Below are positions 44,096-53,787 of a stretch of DNA of 64,000 nucleotides, one piece after another. The notes beneath the pieces are model-generated. The model had not been told where the DNA came from. It saw only the letters and a program-made list of their open reading frames with translations, and did not search any database. Every line of letters starts with the position of its first letter. Position 1 is the stretch's first letter. The DNA is taken from NCBI GenBank assembly GCA_963575745.1, contig CAUYUJ010000729.1, positions 46,059 to 110,058 on the forward strand. Reading direction: 5' to 3'. This stretch comes from Prorocentrum cordatum. Taxonomy: Eukaryota; Sar; Dinophyceae; Prorocentrales; Prorocentraceae. The position numbers and the translations under genes are program-made.

Positions 44096-46700
44096 CACAA
44101 CCCCAAGACGCATCAACGATGCTGCAATTCTTCCTTGACGTTCCAGTCCCATTGGATCCTAAGGTTTTTTGTTTGCGGGAAGGGCCCTATTGGAGGATGA
44201 TTGTCTGAGTGCCTTCAATCGCGCCAAAGCACCGGCGTTGGGATTTCAAAGCTACGGATCAACGTGCCTGCTGCGTCTTGGCAATCCTTAATCGCGCCAG
44301 AACACCATTCCCAGGACTGCAGCACTGTAAATCAACGTGTCTGATGCGTCCTGTCAATCCTAAACCGTGCCGAAACACCGTTCCTGGGACTCAGACCATA
44401 CGAACCTTTGAATGCGCCATACAATGTTCAAGACGAATGTGCGCGGCGCTGAAGCGAGAGCAACATTTTGAGAAGGAGCCGCCCTCCATCTTTGAAATTG
44501 CTGCAAAGTTGTAGATCGAATGTGCGCGGCGCTGGGGCGACAGCACCATTCTCACAAGGACCAGCCCTCCATCCGTGAAGCGAGACGGCTAATTGTTAAG
44601 ACGGGCGTGCGCGGCGCTAGCACGAAAACCACATGGTGAAAATCACCCGTCTTCCACCCGTTAATTGTGGTAAGTATTTTGAGGCGAATGTGCGCGGCAT
44701 TACAGGCGAGAACCACATGTTGAAAAGGACCCGCCCGCCAATCTTTGAACCGTTGCACGGTTCAGGCTCTGGGATCATGCATGGCGAAGACGCCTGGGGC
44801 GACACGCCTGGCCCGCCCGACGGACACGTTCTTGGGGGGGGGGGCGCAGGGAGGAGCGACTTACAAGGAAGCAGGGTGGAGCAGGAGGGGGACGAGAGCT
44901 ACCGCTGGCAACCCAAGACGCATCAACGATGTTGCAGTAACCCCCCCCTCCAATTCCTTCATTCACAGGTCAAGAACTGACCTCAGTCCGGGGGGCGCCC
45001 CATAGGAAGACAACCGTTTCATAATCCCTCCTCGTGCCAAAACACAGTTCTTGGGATCTCAACGCCGCGACCCAATGGGGTTGTTGCACCGCGACAATCC
45101 TGAACTGCCCCAGATCACCATTCCTGGGACTTCAACACCGCGAGTCAACGAGATTGTTGTGTTCTGGCAACCTTGTCCTGTGGTTTCAACCTCGCGGGTC
45201 TTTGAAGCTGGTGCAAATTGTTAAGGCGAGTGCGGGCATTGGGGCGAGAGCCACTGTCCATCTTTGAACAGGTTGCAAACCAGAGGGGGGGGAGACGACA
45301 GGGAGGAGTAATGTATAAGGAGACGGGGTGGAGCAGGAGCAGGGGGGGTGGACGAGGGGTGGGAAATGAAGAGGATGTGGATGACCAGTGCCGTCCCAAG
45401 ACGCATCAACGATGTTACAGCTCACCCGAGAATTGCTCCTGATAGTTCCCTCGCATAATTTATCTCCACCGCGGGCAGGGGGGTATTAGACAGCAACCGC
45501 CCGAAGATCCCGAGCCTTGCCACAACACCGTTCCTGGGACGTCAGCGGCCCAGGGCAGCGTGACTGATGCGCCCTGACGTTCGTACACCGCGTCAGAGCA
45601 CCATCACAGGGACTTCGACACAGCGAATCAAGTTGACTGCGACTTCCTGGCAATGCGGAACTGCGAAGATATTACAAACTGCTGCGTCCTGACTATCCTG
45701 GTTTCGACGACGCGAATCCTTGACACCGTTGCGTTTTTTTGGGCGAGTACGCGCGGTCACACAGCGAGACTTACATGTTGAAAACGAATCGCTCTCGTTC
45801 CTTGAGCCATTTGTTGCATAGGGCGCCCGCCGTTCATCCTTAACACGATGCCGAAGTGTTTACGACGCCTTTACGTCCAGATGGTGGCACCGTCGTGGAC
45901 GCTGACTGCGAGACAGCCTCCTGCGATGGCGATGGCGTCAGCAACGTGTTTTTCACGGTGGCGGCGTCCAGCCTCCTTGCTGCGAGGGGGGACCATCTGG
46001 AGATGTGCGCCGTCGTCCACGTGTTCCAGGCCATCGACGTCTTCATAATCCCGTCCTTCGTGGAGCGCACGTGTGACTGTTGTTTTGCCGTCGTCGCGGA
46101 GACCGACGGGTCGAATTCCGAAGCGCCCTGGTGCAAGGATTACAACGTGCTCCTCTGCCCTTGGCGCCGGCCTCCGAAGTTCGAGCAGCGGTTCATCGCT
46201 GCTGTTGCGCCATGACGGTCTGAAATCGTGCTAGACCACCTTTCCTGGGACTTCAACACCGGTACTTGTTGCGCCCTGACAGCCCTGCATCGTTCCGAAA
46301 CGCCTTTTCTTGTACGTTAGCCATGGGAGTCAGTGAGACAAATTCAATTTTCGTTGAAGACGAACGCGCGCGGCGGTAAGGCGAAGGCCACATTTAGAGG
46401 AGGAACCGCCTTCAATCCGTGCAAATTCTCCAACGTTCACGACGAATGTGCGTAGCGCTGATGCGGGAGCCACATTTTGATGTAAAATAGCTGCCCTCTA
46501 TCCGTAAAACTCTTGCACATGGTGAAAACGAGTGCGCGCGGCGCTAAGTCGAGAGCCAAATGTTTAACACGACACGCCCTCAATCCGCGAAGCGTTTGCA
46601 AGCTTGTAAAACGAATGTGCGCGGTGCTCACTTGAGAGCCACATTTTAGAAACGGCCCGCCGCCCATTTGCGAAACGGCTGCGATTTCTTAACCTCCTGG
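44096..46700. repeat. Interleaved ~74-bp and ~84-bp degenerate minisatellites
   Basis: Unit type 1 contains CAAAACACCGTTCCTGGGAC, TTCAACACCGCG and TCCTGGCAATCCT (44210-44420, 45020-45200, 45480-45700, 46240-46330). Unit type 2 contains GAATGTGCGCGGCGCT, GAGAGCCACATTTTGA and CCGCCCTCCATC (starts at 44435, 44518, 44603 and 44686, then 46350-46660). A third marker, CAAGACGCATCAACGATG, occurs at about 44104, 44913 and 45396, each after a purine-rich tract. The blocks alternate as a higher-order repeat of about 0.5-0.8 kb. Confidence 0.8.
45856..46215 (+). CDS. Small ORF of unknown function (low confidence)
   Basis: A 119-codon frame, not low complexity, with GC-rich third positions and balanced composition (for example GDHLEMCAVVHVFQAIDVFI then IPSFVERTCDCCFAVVAETD). 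It has eight Cys but no motif I recognise. It lies between minisatellite blocks with no visible exon partner. It may be a decayed gene piece or chance. Confidence 0.2.
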   Translation: MFTTPLRPDGGTVVDADCETASCDGDGVSNVFFTVAASSLLAARGDHLEMCAVVHVFQAIDVFIIPSFVERTCDCCFAVVAETDGSNSEAPWCKDYNVLLCPWRRPPKFEQRFIAAVAP

Positions 46701-48164
46701 ATCATAAGTGGTAAGGACGTTTCTGGAGAAACGCCCGGCCTGTCCTTCCCATTGGCCTTTGGTTGCGACACGAAGGAGCTATTCATAAATAAAAGGAGTG
46801 GAGGAGGAAGAGGAAGAGGAGGAGGAGGAGGAAGAGAAGGAGGAACAGGTGAATAGGAAGAAACGAAGGTATTCGTCGAGCGTCGTATGGGGCGTTTTCC
46901 ATTTTCGCACGCACGGGGGCGGGCCCGGGTGGCGCACGAAGCCACCCTTCGCCGAGGTGCACGACGGCGGAACGAGGAGGGATGACCAGCGAGCAGAGAA
47001 CGGAGCGATGACCGCAGGCGTCATGGCATTCTTGTTCGGGACGCCCCCAGGACAAGCCCAAGGGGGGGGGGGGATTTGGAGAGGGCCGGGACGAGGACGA
47101 GGGCGGGACGTCGACGACGGCGACGGCGACGTCGACGGCGGCGATTACGACGACGAGGGGGTTAAGGAGGTCGAAAGATGTAGCGGGATGAGGGCAGAGG
47201 GTGAGGGCGCGGACGAGGGTGGGGATGAGGGAGAGCGGAGGAGCAGGGAGGTGCAGGGGGGGGAAGGCGCAGACGGGATCATTTCGATTTAGGAGGGAGG
47301 GGGAGAGTGGTCCGAGGAGAGGTGCGAGGAAGGGGGAAGATCAGGTTGAAGTTCGAGAGAAGAGGACGGGGGAGGACGGTGGCCGATCCTTCTGGTGCGC
47401 AGCGACCTCCGCATGGGGTCGTCGAGCCGCGTGGCTTCAGCTCGCAGCTGGCAGATTGTTCTTCTTGCCTGCTTGCCTGCAGCTGACAATTTTCTTCCCG
47501 TTTTCCGCGGCAAGCAAGCGGCATTCTTCTCTCGGCGACGCCGCGACCCACACAGCCGCCGCGAACTGCGCCCCTGCGCGACAAGTCGCTAGCGCGACCG
47601 CCCGCCCCGCCTGTCCGCGCGACCATCCGCTCCCGCGCCCGAGGTTCCCAATGAATCCTCAGGCATCCGACAGAGCATGTATGAAGTCGGTCGAAAGCTT
47701 TCGACCGTGGACTATACTCGTCGCATAGCGCCGCCGAAAGCAAAACAAGTTCTACCTACCGTGCTCGTCACGCGGCAACGCTTCGGAAAATACTTTACAG
47801 AACCGTCGCCACGTGACATCGTACGGAAGCGAAGAAACACACTATGTTGTTGCACTCGCCACGTGGCAACGCCAGGGGGGGGCAAAACAACCAGCATTCA
47901 GGTCGACACGCCAATGGCAGCGTGGAGATAAAGCGATGGAAAACAACTAACATTCTTCTCCGCCTGCGGGCGACGACAGCGAGGATGACGTGACGACGAC
48001 GGCGACGGCGACGACGGCGACGACGAGTTACCCCCCCTCCTTTTGGACACGTTGGACCTTTCCGCCCGAAGCCCCCCCTCCGTACCCCACTCCGCCCTTC
48101 CATTTCTGGGCTTGACGGTAATGCAAATCCCCACGAACCCGTCGACATGTCATAAAATTGTTGC
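46701..48164. other. Gene-poor stretch with GAGGA, GAC/GTC tracts
   Basis: A (GAGGAA)n tract lies at 46797-46850, GACGGCGACG-type repeats at 47108-47155 and GACGGCGACG again at 47990-48025. CGTGACATCGTACGGAAGCG and CACGTGGCAACGC words occur near 47810-47870. No gene is recognised. Confidence 0.45.
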
Positions 48165-49175
48165 CACTTCGTGCTCCCCCACCAGCCCATGCAGAAACAA
48201 TGCCCAGGGGAGTTGAGGTGATCAGGGAAGTGGAGGAGCATGCAGAAGAACGAAGGGCGGGGCAGCCGTCATATTCCCCAAGAGAAAGAGGATGGAGGAG
48301 GAATAGTCGTCGTTGGAGGAGGAGGAGGAGGAAGAAGAAGAAGAGGAGGAGAAGGAGAATGAGGAGTAGGAAATGGAGCAGGGCGAGGACGAGGACGACC
48401 AGAAGGAGGAGAAGGAGCAGGAGGAGGAGGAGGGGGAGGGGGAGGAGGGAGGAGAGAGAGGAGGAAGAATAGGTTGATGAGGAAGAGGAAGAAAGCGAAC
48501 AGAAGAGCCGTAAGCCTCTTGAATGACTCTCGGAGTTGCCTCGGATGTCTCCTGGAAGCTTTCTGGAGGCCTCTTGAAGCGTCTGGGTAGTATCTTGGTG
48601 GGTCCAGGACAGTCTTGAAGCGTCTTGGATGTCTCGGGGGTCCTCTTGAGGCCTCTAGGGGATCTCTTGGGAGCCTCTTGGAGGCTTCTTGGGGCGCCTC
48701 TTGGGGCCCTCTTGGGGCAATATTGGATGACATCGATCAAAAAAGAGGGAAGCTCCAACTCGCCCCCCCCCCTCCTCGGGAGCCCCAAAAATCGTCTCTC
48801 CGTGCGCTCTTGGAGCGCTCTTGGGCGCTGTGGGAGTCGTCTTGGGGCTCTCTTGGGCTTGTCTTGGGGTCCTCTTGGGCCATCTTGGAGCCATCTTGAG
48901 GCTTCGGAAGGCCATCGAACGCGAACGGACGACAATGCACAAATCACTGATGTTTGAAGGATTTGGGCTTCTTGGGTGCCTCCCTGGAGGTCTTGGAGGC
49001 CTCTTGGAGCCGTCTTGGTGCCTCTTGGAGCATTGTGGGAGCCATCTTGAGATATTGGGCTATCTTGAGCCATTTTGGAGATCATCTTGGGCTCTCCGAG
49101 GCGCTCTTGAAGCCGTCTTGGGCCATCTTGGACGCTTTAACTACCCACGAACCGTTCAGGTCCAGGGTATGGGGA
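48165..49175 (+). repeat. DR-C dispersed repeat, copy 2
   Basis: Same landmarks and order as 30300-31030: CCACCAGCCCATGCAGAAAC, CTCGGATGTCTCCTGGAAGC, CATCGATCAAAAAAGAGGGA, GAGGCTTCGGAAGGCCATCG and TTCAGGTCCAGGGTATGGGG. It is interrupted by a (GGA)n-rich insertion at about 48285-48490. The two copies are clearly diverged. Confidence 0.85.
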
Positions 49176-50454
49176 GGGGTCAAGCTACCCACACGCCCGC
49201 AAGCCGTCTTGCTCACTCGCACCCGCCCTCCCAACACAGAAGTAACACCCACGTGTCAGCATATCGCGTAAGAACGCCGCAGACGCCACGGGTTTGATTG
49301 GATTCTTCGGGTGTCCTCGATCGCCGATCGTATTCGTCGCGTGACGTCGCAGAAGGCGTGAACAAATGAGAAAGTTTGCTCTGCTCAACGCGTGGCAATT
49401 TGGGAACGGCGAAGAACAAAGAGTAAATTCTACTCGACATCTGGTAACGCAGGGGGCGGAGCACATGTTTCCATGCTACTCGTAGAGCGGCAACGCAGAG
49501 TGCGGAAATCATTTGTACGTGTTACTCTGCTCTACAGTCGAGTCAACGCGCGACGACGACACAATGACGATGACGAGGGCGATGACGACAGCGGCGATGC
49601 CGAGGGCGACAACAACGACGACGAGAAGCACGACGACCAAGACGACAACGACTACGAGGACGACCACTATCATGACGACGACGAAGACGACGACGACGAC
49701 CGACGATCCGCCCGCCGCTGCCTCCTCCCTCCCCTCCCCCTTACTCCTCCTCCTCCCCGCCCTCCCTCCATCCATCCTCCCCTCCTCCGTACTCCTCCTC
49801 CTCCTGCGCCTCCGACTTCTCTCCTTCCCCCCCTTCCTTCCCTTCTCGCCCCTAGCAAAAAGAAGGAGCGTATGACCAGAGAGTCAGCCAGCGGAAATAC
49901 GACAAGACATAAGAAAACCGAGATTGCCAATTGGAGGATCCAGACACATCACCCTTTTATATTTGACAACTTGCGCGCGAAACGGCCAAGCGGCCGCAGT
50001 CCTGAATCGACGTTCCAAGGCAAACTGAAACGGACCGTTGCCCTCATGTCGAAAATTCGAGCGCATTGCATTGGCCTGTGGTCTCCTATGGTGTTCTTTG
50101 TCTAGGGCAGCTTGAAAAAAAACAAGTCACGCCCGCAAGGGCGCCTCACACACAAATGGTGGAGGGCAGAACATTGAGTATGCCAAGAAAGCCAGATATA
50201 ACCTAAGACAGCCCGATGAGGCGCCACCTTCAGAAAGCCAATACGAGACGAAAGCAGGAGTATACATATAACGGCGCACCGGGTCCGGGGGCCCGGGGCC
50301 GGGACCTCGACCGCAAATGTGGGCCCCGGGGGGCCCGGAGGCTCGTCGGACCGCCGGACGCCGTCCAAGATCGTTCGCAGGCGGCTTCGGAACGCGCTCC
50401 GATGGCTCCAGATGCCTTCCAAGACGCCTGTCATGACACCAAGAAGGTCCCAGA
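49176..50454. other. Gene-poor stretch with (GAC)n tract
   Basis: 49548-49710 is a GAC/ACG-rich microsatellite, then CT-rich DNA to 49850. CAACGC(G/A)(T/G)GGCA and ACTC(G/A)ACATCTGGTAACGC words recur in 49390-49490. Open frames are compositional. Confidence 0.5.
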
Positions 50455-51140
50455 AGCCTCCAAGACGCTCCGAGAGGCAGCCCAAGAGAGGCCCAAGAAG
50501 CAAAAATCGTGCCATTCCTATGGGAAAACGTATATTTTTCGCATGTTCGCATCTTGGGCTTTCACCGCGTCCAAGACGGCCCAAGAGGCCTCCAAGACGG
50601 CCTAGGAGGCCTCCGGGAGCGCTCCAAGGCTGCGCACGAGTGGCTCAGGACGGCCCCAAGACGGCCCAAGAGAGCCCCAAGACGAGTTCGAGAGGGGTCC
50701 CAGACGGAGAAAGCCAACCTCGAATTCCGAGCTTCCGGCCCAAGAGGCTCCAGGAGGCGCCAAAATGCCGCCAAGAGGCGCCAAAAGGCTCCCAAAAGCA
50801 CCCCAAGACGTTCCGAGAGGCACCCCAAGAGAGGTCCAAGAAACAAAAATCGTGCCATTCCTATGGGAAAACGTATATTTTTCGCATGTTCGCATCTTGG
50901 GCTTTCACCGCGTCCAAGACGGCCCAAGAGGCCTCCAAGACGGCCTAGGAGGCCTCCGGGAGCGCTCCAAGGCTGCGCACGAGTGGCTCAGGACGGCCCC
51001 AAGACGGCCCAAGAGAACCCCAAGACGACTTCGAGAGGGGTCCCAGAAGGAGAAAGCCACTCTCGAATTCCGAGCTTCCGGCCCAACACATCCCAGGAGG
51101 CGCCAAAACGCCGCCCAGAGGCGCCAAAAGGCTTCCAAAA
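50455..51140. repeat. 343-bp tandem duplication
   Basis: CAAAAATCGTGCCATTCCTA begins at 50501 and again at 50844 (period 343). The two copies are nearly identical over about 200 bp, then diverge moderately. Inside each unit CCAAGACGGC and CCAAGAGGCC words repeat; these are the reverse complement of DR-C-type CTCTTGGGCC words. Overlapping frames of about 120-240 codons on both strands have the same repeat and no domain. Confidence 0.88.
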
Positions 51141-51296
51141 TCAGCCCCGCTTGCTGGAATGTGCGTGGGCGCTGCGGCGAGGGAAAAGAAAAAAATTGCG
51201 TTGGAACCCGAATCGGATTCGGAAACCATTGGAACCATAATCAATAATTTTAAAAGTCTTGCCGGGCGTTTCGTTTCCCCGGCCGTTTTTTGTTAA

Positions 51297-51539
51297 ATGC
51301 ACGGCTGCGGCATTCGAATTGAAGATTTGTTGAGCGTCGTGGAAATAATGCGGGGCTTGGTTATCTTACCGGAAACCGTTCCGGACAGAATACGTCGCAC
51401 TACCAACCTGGGATTATTGCTTCATGGAATATTGCCGGGTCCGGTTATATTACCGGAAACCGTTCCGGACAACATGCGATTACCAACGCGGGTTCAACAA
51501 CATTTCGGTGCCGCTCGCAATCTCACACGGACCAGATAG
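51297..51539 (+). CDS. Small ORF with a 30-residue internal repeat (low confidence)
   Basis: An 80-codon frame in a locally more AT-rich stretch. VILPETVPD occurs twice, from a 90-bp tandem duplication (TACCGGAAACCGTTCCGGAC at 51368 and 51458). Each copy contains the hairpin-forming CCGGAAACCGTTCCGG. The function is unknown and the frame may be only a by-product of the duplication. Confidence 0.2.
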   Translation: MHGCGIRIEDLLSVVEIMRGLVILPETVPDRIRRTTNLGLLLHGILPGPVILPETVPDNMRLPTRVQQHFGAARNLTRTR

Positions 51540-52034
51540 TCGGAGGCCAGCCGCAAATGGGAAACGTCTGCTTGTCTGTCTGAAAATCAAAACACATTTT
51601 TGGTAATGTCTAATTTCCGCCACTGCTGATGTGAGAACCAGCCCCGCAAGACGTAATAGAAGGGCGTACACAGACATAGGAAGAAATACGAAGAGGTAGT
51701 TTAAGGAGCAACAGTTTTCACATACGAAGTCCAAATAATCGGTTCCAGCGCTCTTGATGCTTCCCCGTGTGCTTTCTTACCACTTCTTGCTTCTTCCGGC
51801 CTCCCCTTACGCCCCGCCTTTCTTTACATGTTTTACCTCCTACTGCCTCCTACGTCCGCAGCATTTGGAGCTTCACGGGGATAGTTTACCGATACACCCT
51901 TTTCCATTTATATCCACAATTACACATCCGTACGTAAATCTTCACGATCACCGCGATGCGCGTTTCTTTGGACACATGGGCATTCATATGTCTGTCTATT
52001 GCAGATACACCCCGGCAGATATTTGTCATTTTCG

Positions 52035-52036
<2 letters not shown>
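51540..52036. other. AT-richer stretch without recognised gene
   Basis: Sequence of lower GC than most of the window, short frames only. Confidence 0.5.
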
Positions 52037-52082
<46 letters not shown>

Positions 52083-52127
52083 CATACATACATACATACA
52101 CATGTATATATATATATATATATATAT
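52037..52127. repeat. (TA)n/(CATA)n microsatellite, left flank of PAT-like element
   Basis: (TA)n, then (CATA)n, then (TA)n again, ending directly at the first base of repeat A1. Confidence 0.95.
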
Positions 52128-52210
52128 GTCTGTGACATGTGTTTTCCAGAGAGGCGAGGAGCGTCCCGATTGAATGCTTGCATCGCCCGTGGCATACATG
52201 CTCAAGCGCA
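52128..52210 (+). repeat. Split direct repeat A1
   Basis: 83 bp, starting GTCTGTGACATGTGTTTTCC. It matches A2 (58450-58532) with two differences (T/C at the GAA(T/C)GC site and C/T at CT(C/T)AAGCGCA). It contains a pyrimidine-AG string (TGTTTTCCAG) that could be a trans-splice acceptor; that role is speculative. Confidence 0.95.
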
Positions 52211-52211
52211 T

Positions 52212-52661
52212 ATGGACCTGCTTCAGCTCGGCGGGGTCCTCCGAGAGCTCTCTCACCTCTCCCTGCATCTCAGCAGCAGCCTGCAATCTTGCCCTCCGTG
52301 CCCGTCGCTGATCTGCCCGCACGTGGAGTGCGGCTCCCTGTCGTGCGGCGCGCCAGGCCAGGCGGCAGTGCCTTGCGAGGCTCGGGCGCCCGAGCCGCCG
52401 GCCGCTGCGCCGGCCTGGCCGCTGCTGGTGGTTTTCGCGGCTGGTGTGGCCGTCGGCCTGGCCGTGTCGCCTCGCCTACGACGCGCTCCAGGCGGAGCGG
52501 CTTCGGCGCCCTCAGCGGCGCCACGGGCCGCCGCGGCCCCAGAGCCGGCCGCCTCGGCAGCGGCGCCGACAGCACTGGCGCTGACATCAGGTCCGACGAC
52601 GGGGCCAGTGACACCTTCATCGAGGCATGGCTGCAGTGCCGCGGTGCCCGGACATTCCTGA
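52212..52661 (+). CDS. Small single-pass membrane protein ORF of the PAT-like element
   Basis: A 149-residue product beginning one base after A1. Cys residues 27, 30, 35, 40 and 45 form a Cys-rich N-terminal segment, followed by a Pro/Ala hinge and one hydrophobic segment at about 69-87 (WPLLVVFAAGVAVGLAV), then an Ala/Pro/Ser-rich tail. It overlaps the gag-like ORF by 35 bases in another frame. I recall similar short Cys-plus-membrane ORFs ahead of the gag-like ORF in dinoflagellate retroelements, but the role is unknown. The ATG at 52212 is preferred because the frame upstream runs into A1 and simple repeats. Confidence 0.55.
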   Translation: MDLLQLGGVLRELSHLSLHLSSSLQSCPPCPSLICPHVECGSLSCGAPGQAAVPCEARAPEPPAAAPAWPLLVVFAAGVAVGLAVSPRLRRAPGGAASAPSAAPRAAAAPEPAASAAAPTALALTSGPTTGPVTPSSRHGCSAAVPGHS

Positions 52662-53787
52662 GTTCCAGGTCGCCGTGCGCTTCGATGATGATCCTAATTT
52701 CACTTGGCATCATCGTATCCTGTTGCGACGAGTTCGAGACGCTGTGTGGATCACGCTCACTCCAGATCTCGACCTCGAGAGGATCAATCTGGACGAGCGA
52801 CGGCATCGGGTGCTCGAGCGAGGGCAGGCCTTTCCTGATGCCATCGCTGGGGACCTCTACGCCTTCGACCCGATCGGACGAGAGGCGGTCGCAGGGCACA
52901 AGAGACGTGCCCAACTTCAGGCGGCCGTGCTCGGCGGCGACGAGGACGAGGCCATGGACGCTGAGGAGTGGGTCTATGCTGACCTCGAGGACCCAGCGTT
53001 CGGGACGCTCGTCGCCGCCGATGTCCTCGAGGGGGACGAGTTCGTGGAGCTGGGCAATCGCGGGCTGGCGCGCCGTGAGGGTACCGCTCGTGGGGTCGAG
53101 AAGGTGGGTCGTGCCCGACTGGGAGAATGGTCCGAGCAGCGTCGAGTCGGCGCCGAGGACATCAGGAGCTTGGGCGTCCACACTGCAGCAGACGGCACAC
53201 GTCACCTCGGGTGGACGGACGCCGTCGGCATGCTGCGCGAGAGCGACATGCCTGAGTGGAGGTTCGAGGGGCCGCGAGTGTGCAAAGAGCTGGCGGCCTC
53301 GATCCGAGAAGGCGCAGGGAACCCGACTTCCTATCACGCCGAGTGGATCAGGTTGTCGGGGGTCGACCAGAACAGCGCCATCGCCTATGAGCACAAGAAT
53401 GCCATGGAGATGCTGCGCGTGGCCACCAGCACCGACCAGGTGGACATCAGCAACCTGGCCTCGTTCGAGCTCCTCGCGAGGCGGGTCGTCATGCTGGAGA
53501 TGGCGGCGGCGCGCGACCCCAGGGATCCCGACTTCAGTGGGCTCGGGGTCATCGCTGACGGCGCTGTGGGGACCGACGGTGCTGCACGAGCGCCAAGGTT
53601 CCGCACCTGGGTGTCTGATCGTCAGAAGGAGAGGGCGAACATCCTCAAGCAGTCGAGGTTGTACAAGGAGGAGACCAGGAACGAGAGGGAGAGGAGGCGC
53701 GGCCCGAAGGGGCCAAAGGGCGGCGATGCGAAGGGCAAAGGCAGGGGGGCTGGCGGCCAAGGAGCCGAGGCCCCTCTGCCGAGTTAA
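52627..53787 (+). CDS. Gag-like protein of the PAT-like element
   Basis: A 386-residue protein, probably the structural or RNA-binding partner of the polymerase. The N-terminal ~65 residues read FDDDPNFTWHHRILLRRVRD then AVWITLTPDLDLERINLD, a pattern typical of this ORF in dinoflagellate retroelements. The middle is helical and charged. The C-terminal ~40 residues are strongly basic and Gly-rich (RNERERRRGPKGPKGGDAKG), fitting nucleic-acid binding. No CCHC knuckle is seen. Its stop TAA (53785-53787) is followed at once by the in-frame ATG of the polymerase ORF. Confidence 0.78.
   Translation: MAAVPRCPDIPEFQVAVRFDDDPNFTWHHRILLRRVRDAVWITLTPDLDLERINLDERRHRVLERGQAFPDAIAGDLYAFDPIGREAVAGHKRRAQLQAAVLGGDEDEAMDAEEWVYADLEDPAFGTLVAADVLEGDEFVELGNRGLARREGTARGVEKVGRARLGEWSEQRRVGAEDIRSLGVHTAADGTRHLGWTDAVGMLRESDMPEWRFEGPRVCKELAASIREGAGNPTSYHAEWIRLSGVDQNSAIAYEHKNAMEMLRVATSTDQVDISNLASFELLARRVVMLEMAAARDPRDPDFSGLGVIADGAVGTDGAARAPRFRTWVSDRQKERANILKQSRLYKEETRNERERRRGPKGPKGGDAKGKGRGAGGQGAEAPLPS

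Noticed and set aside
43074-44152. Long Pro/Ser/Leu- and Glu/Arg-rich ORFs after the LINE
   Set aside because: All are translations of TCC/CAT/GGA microsatellites.
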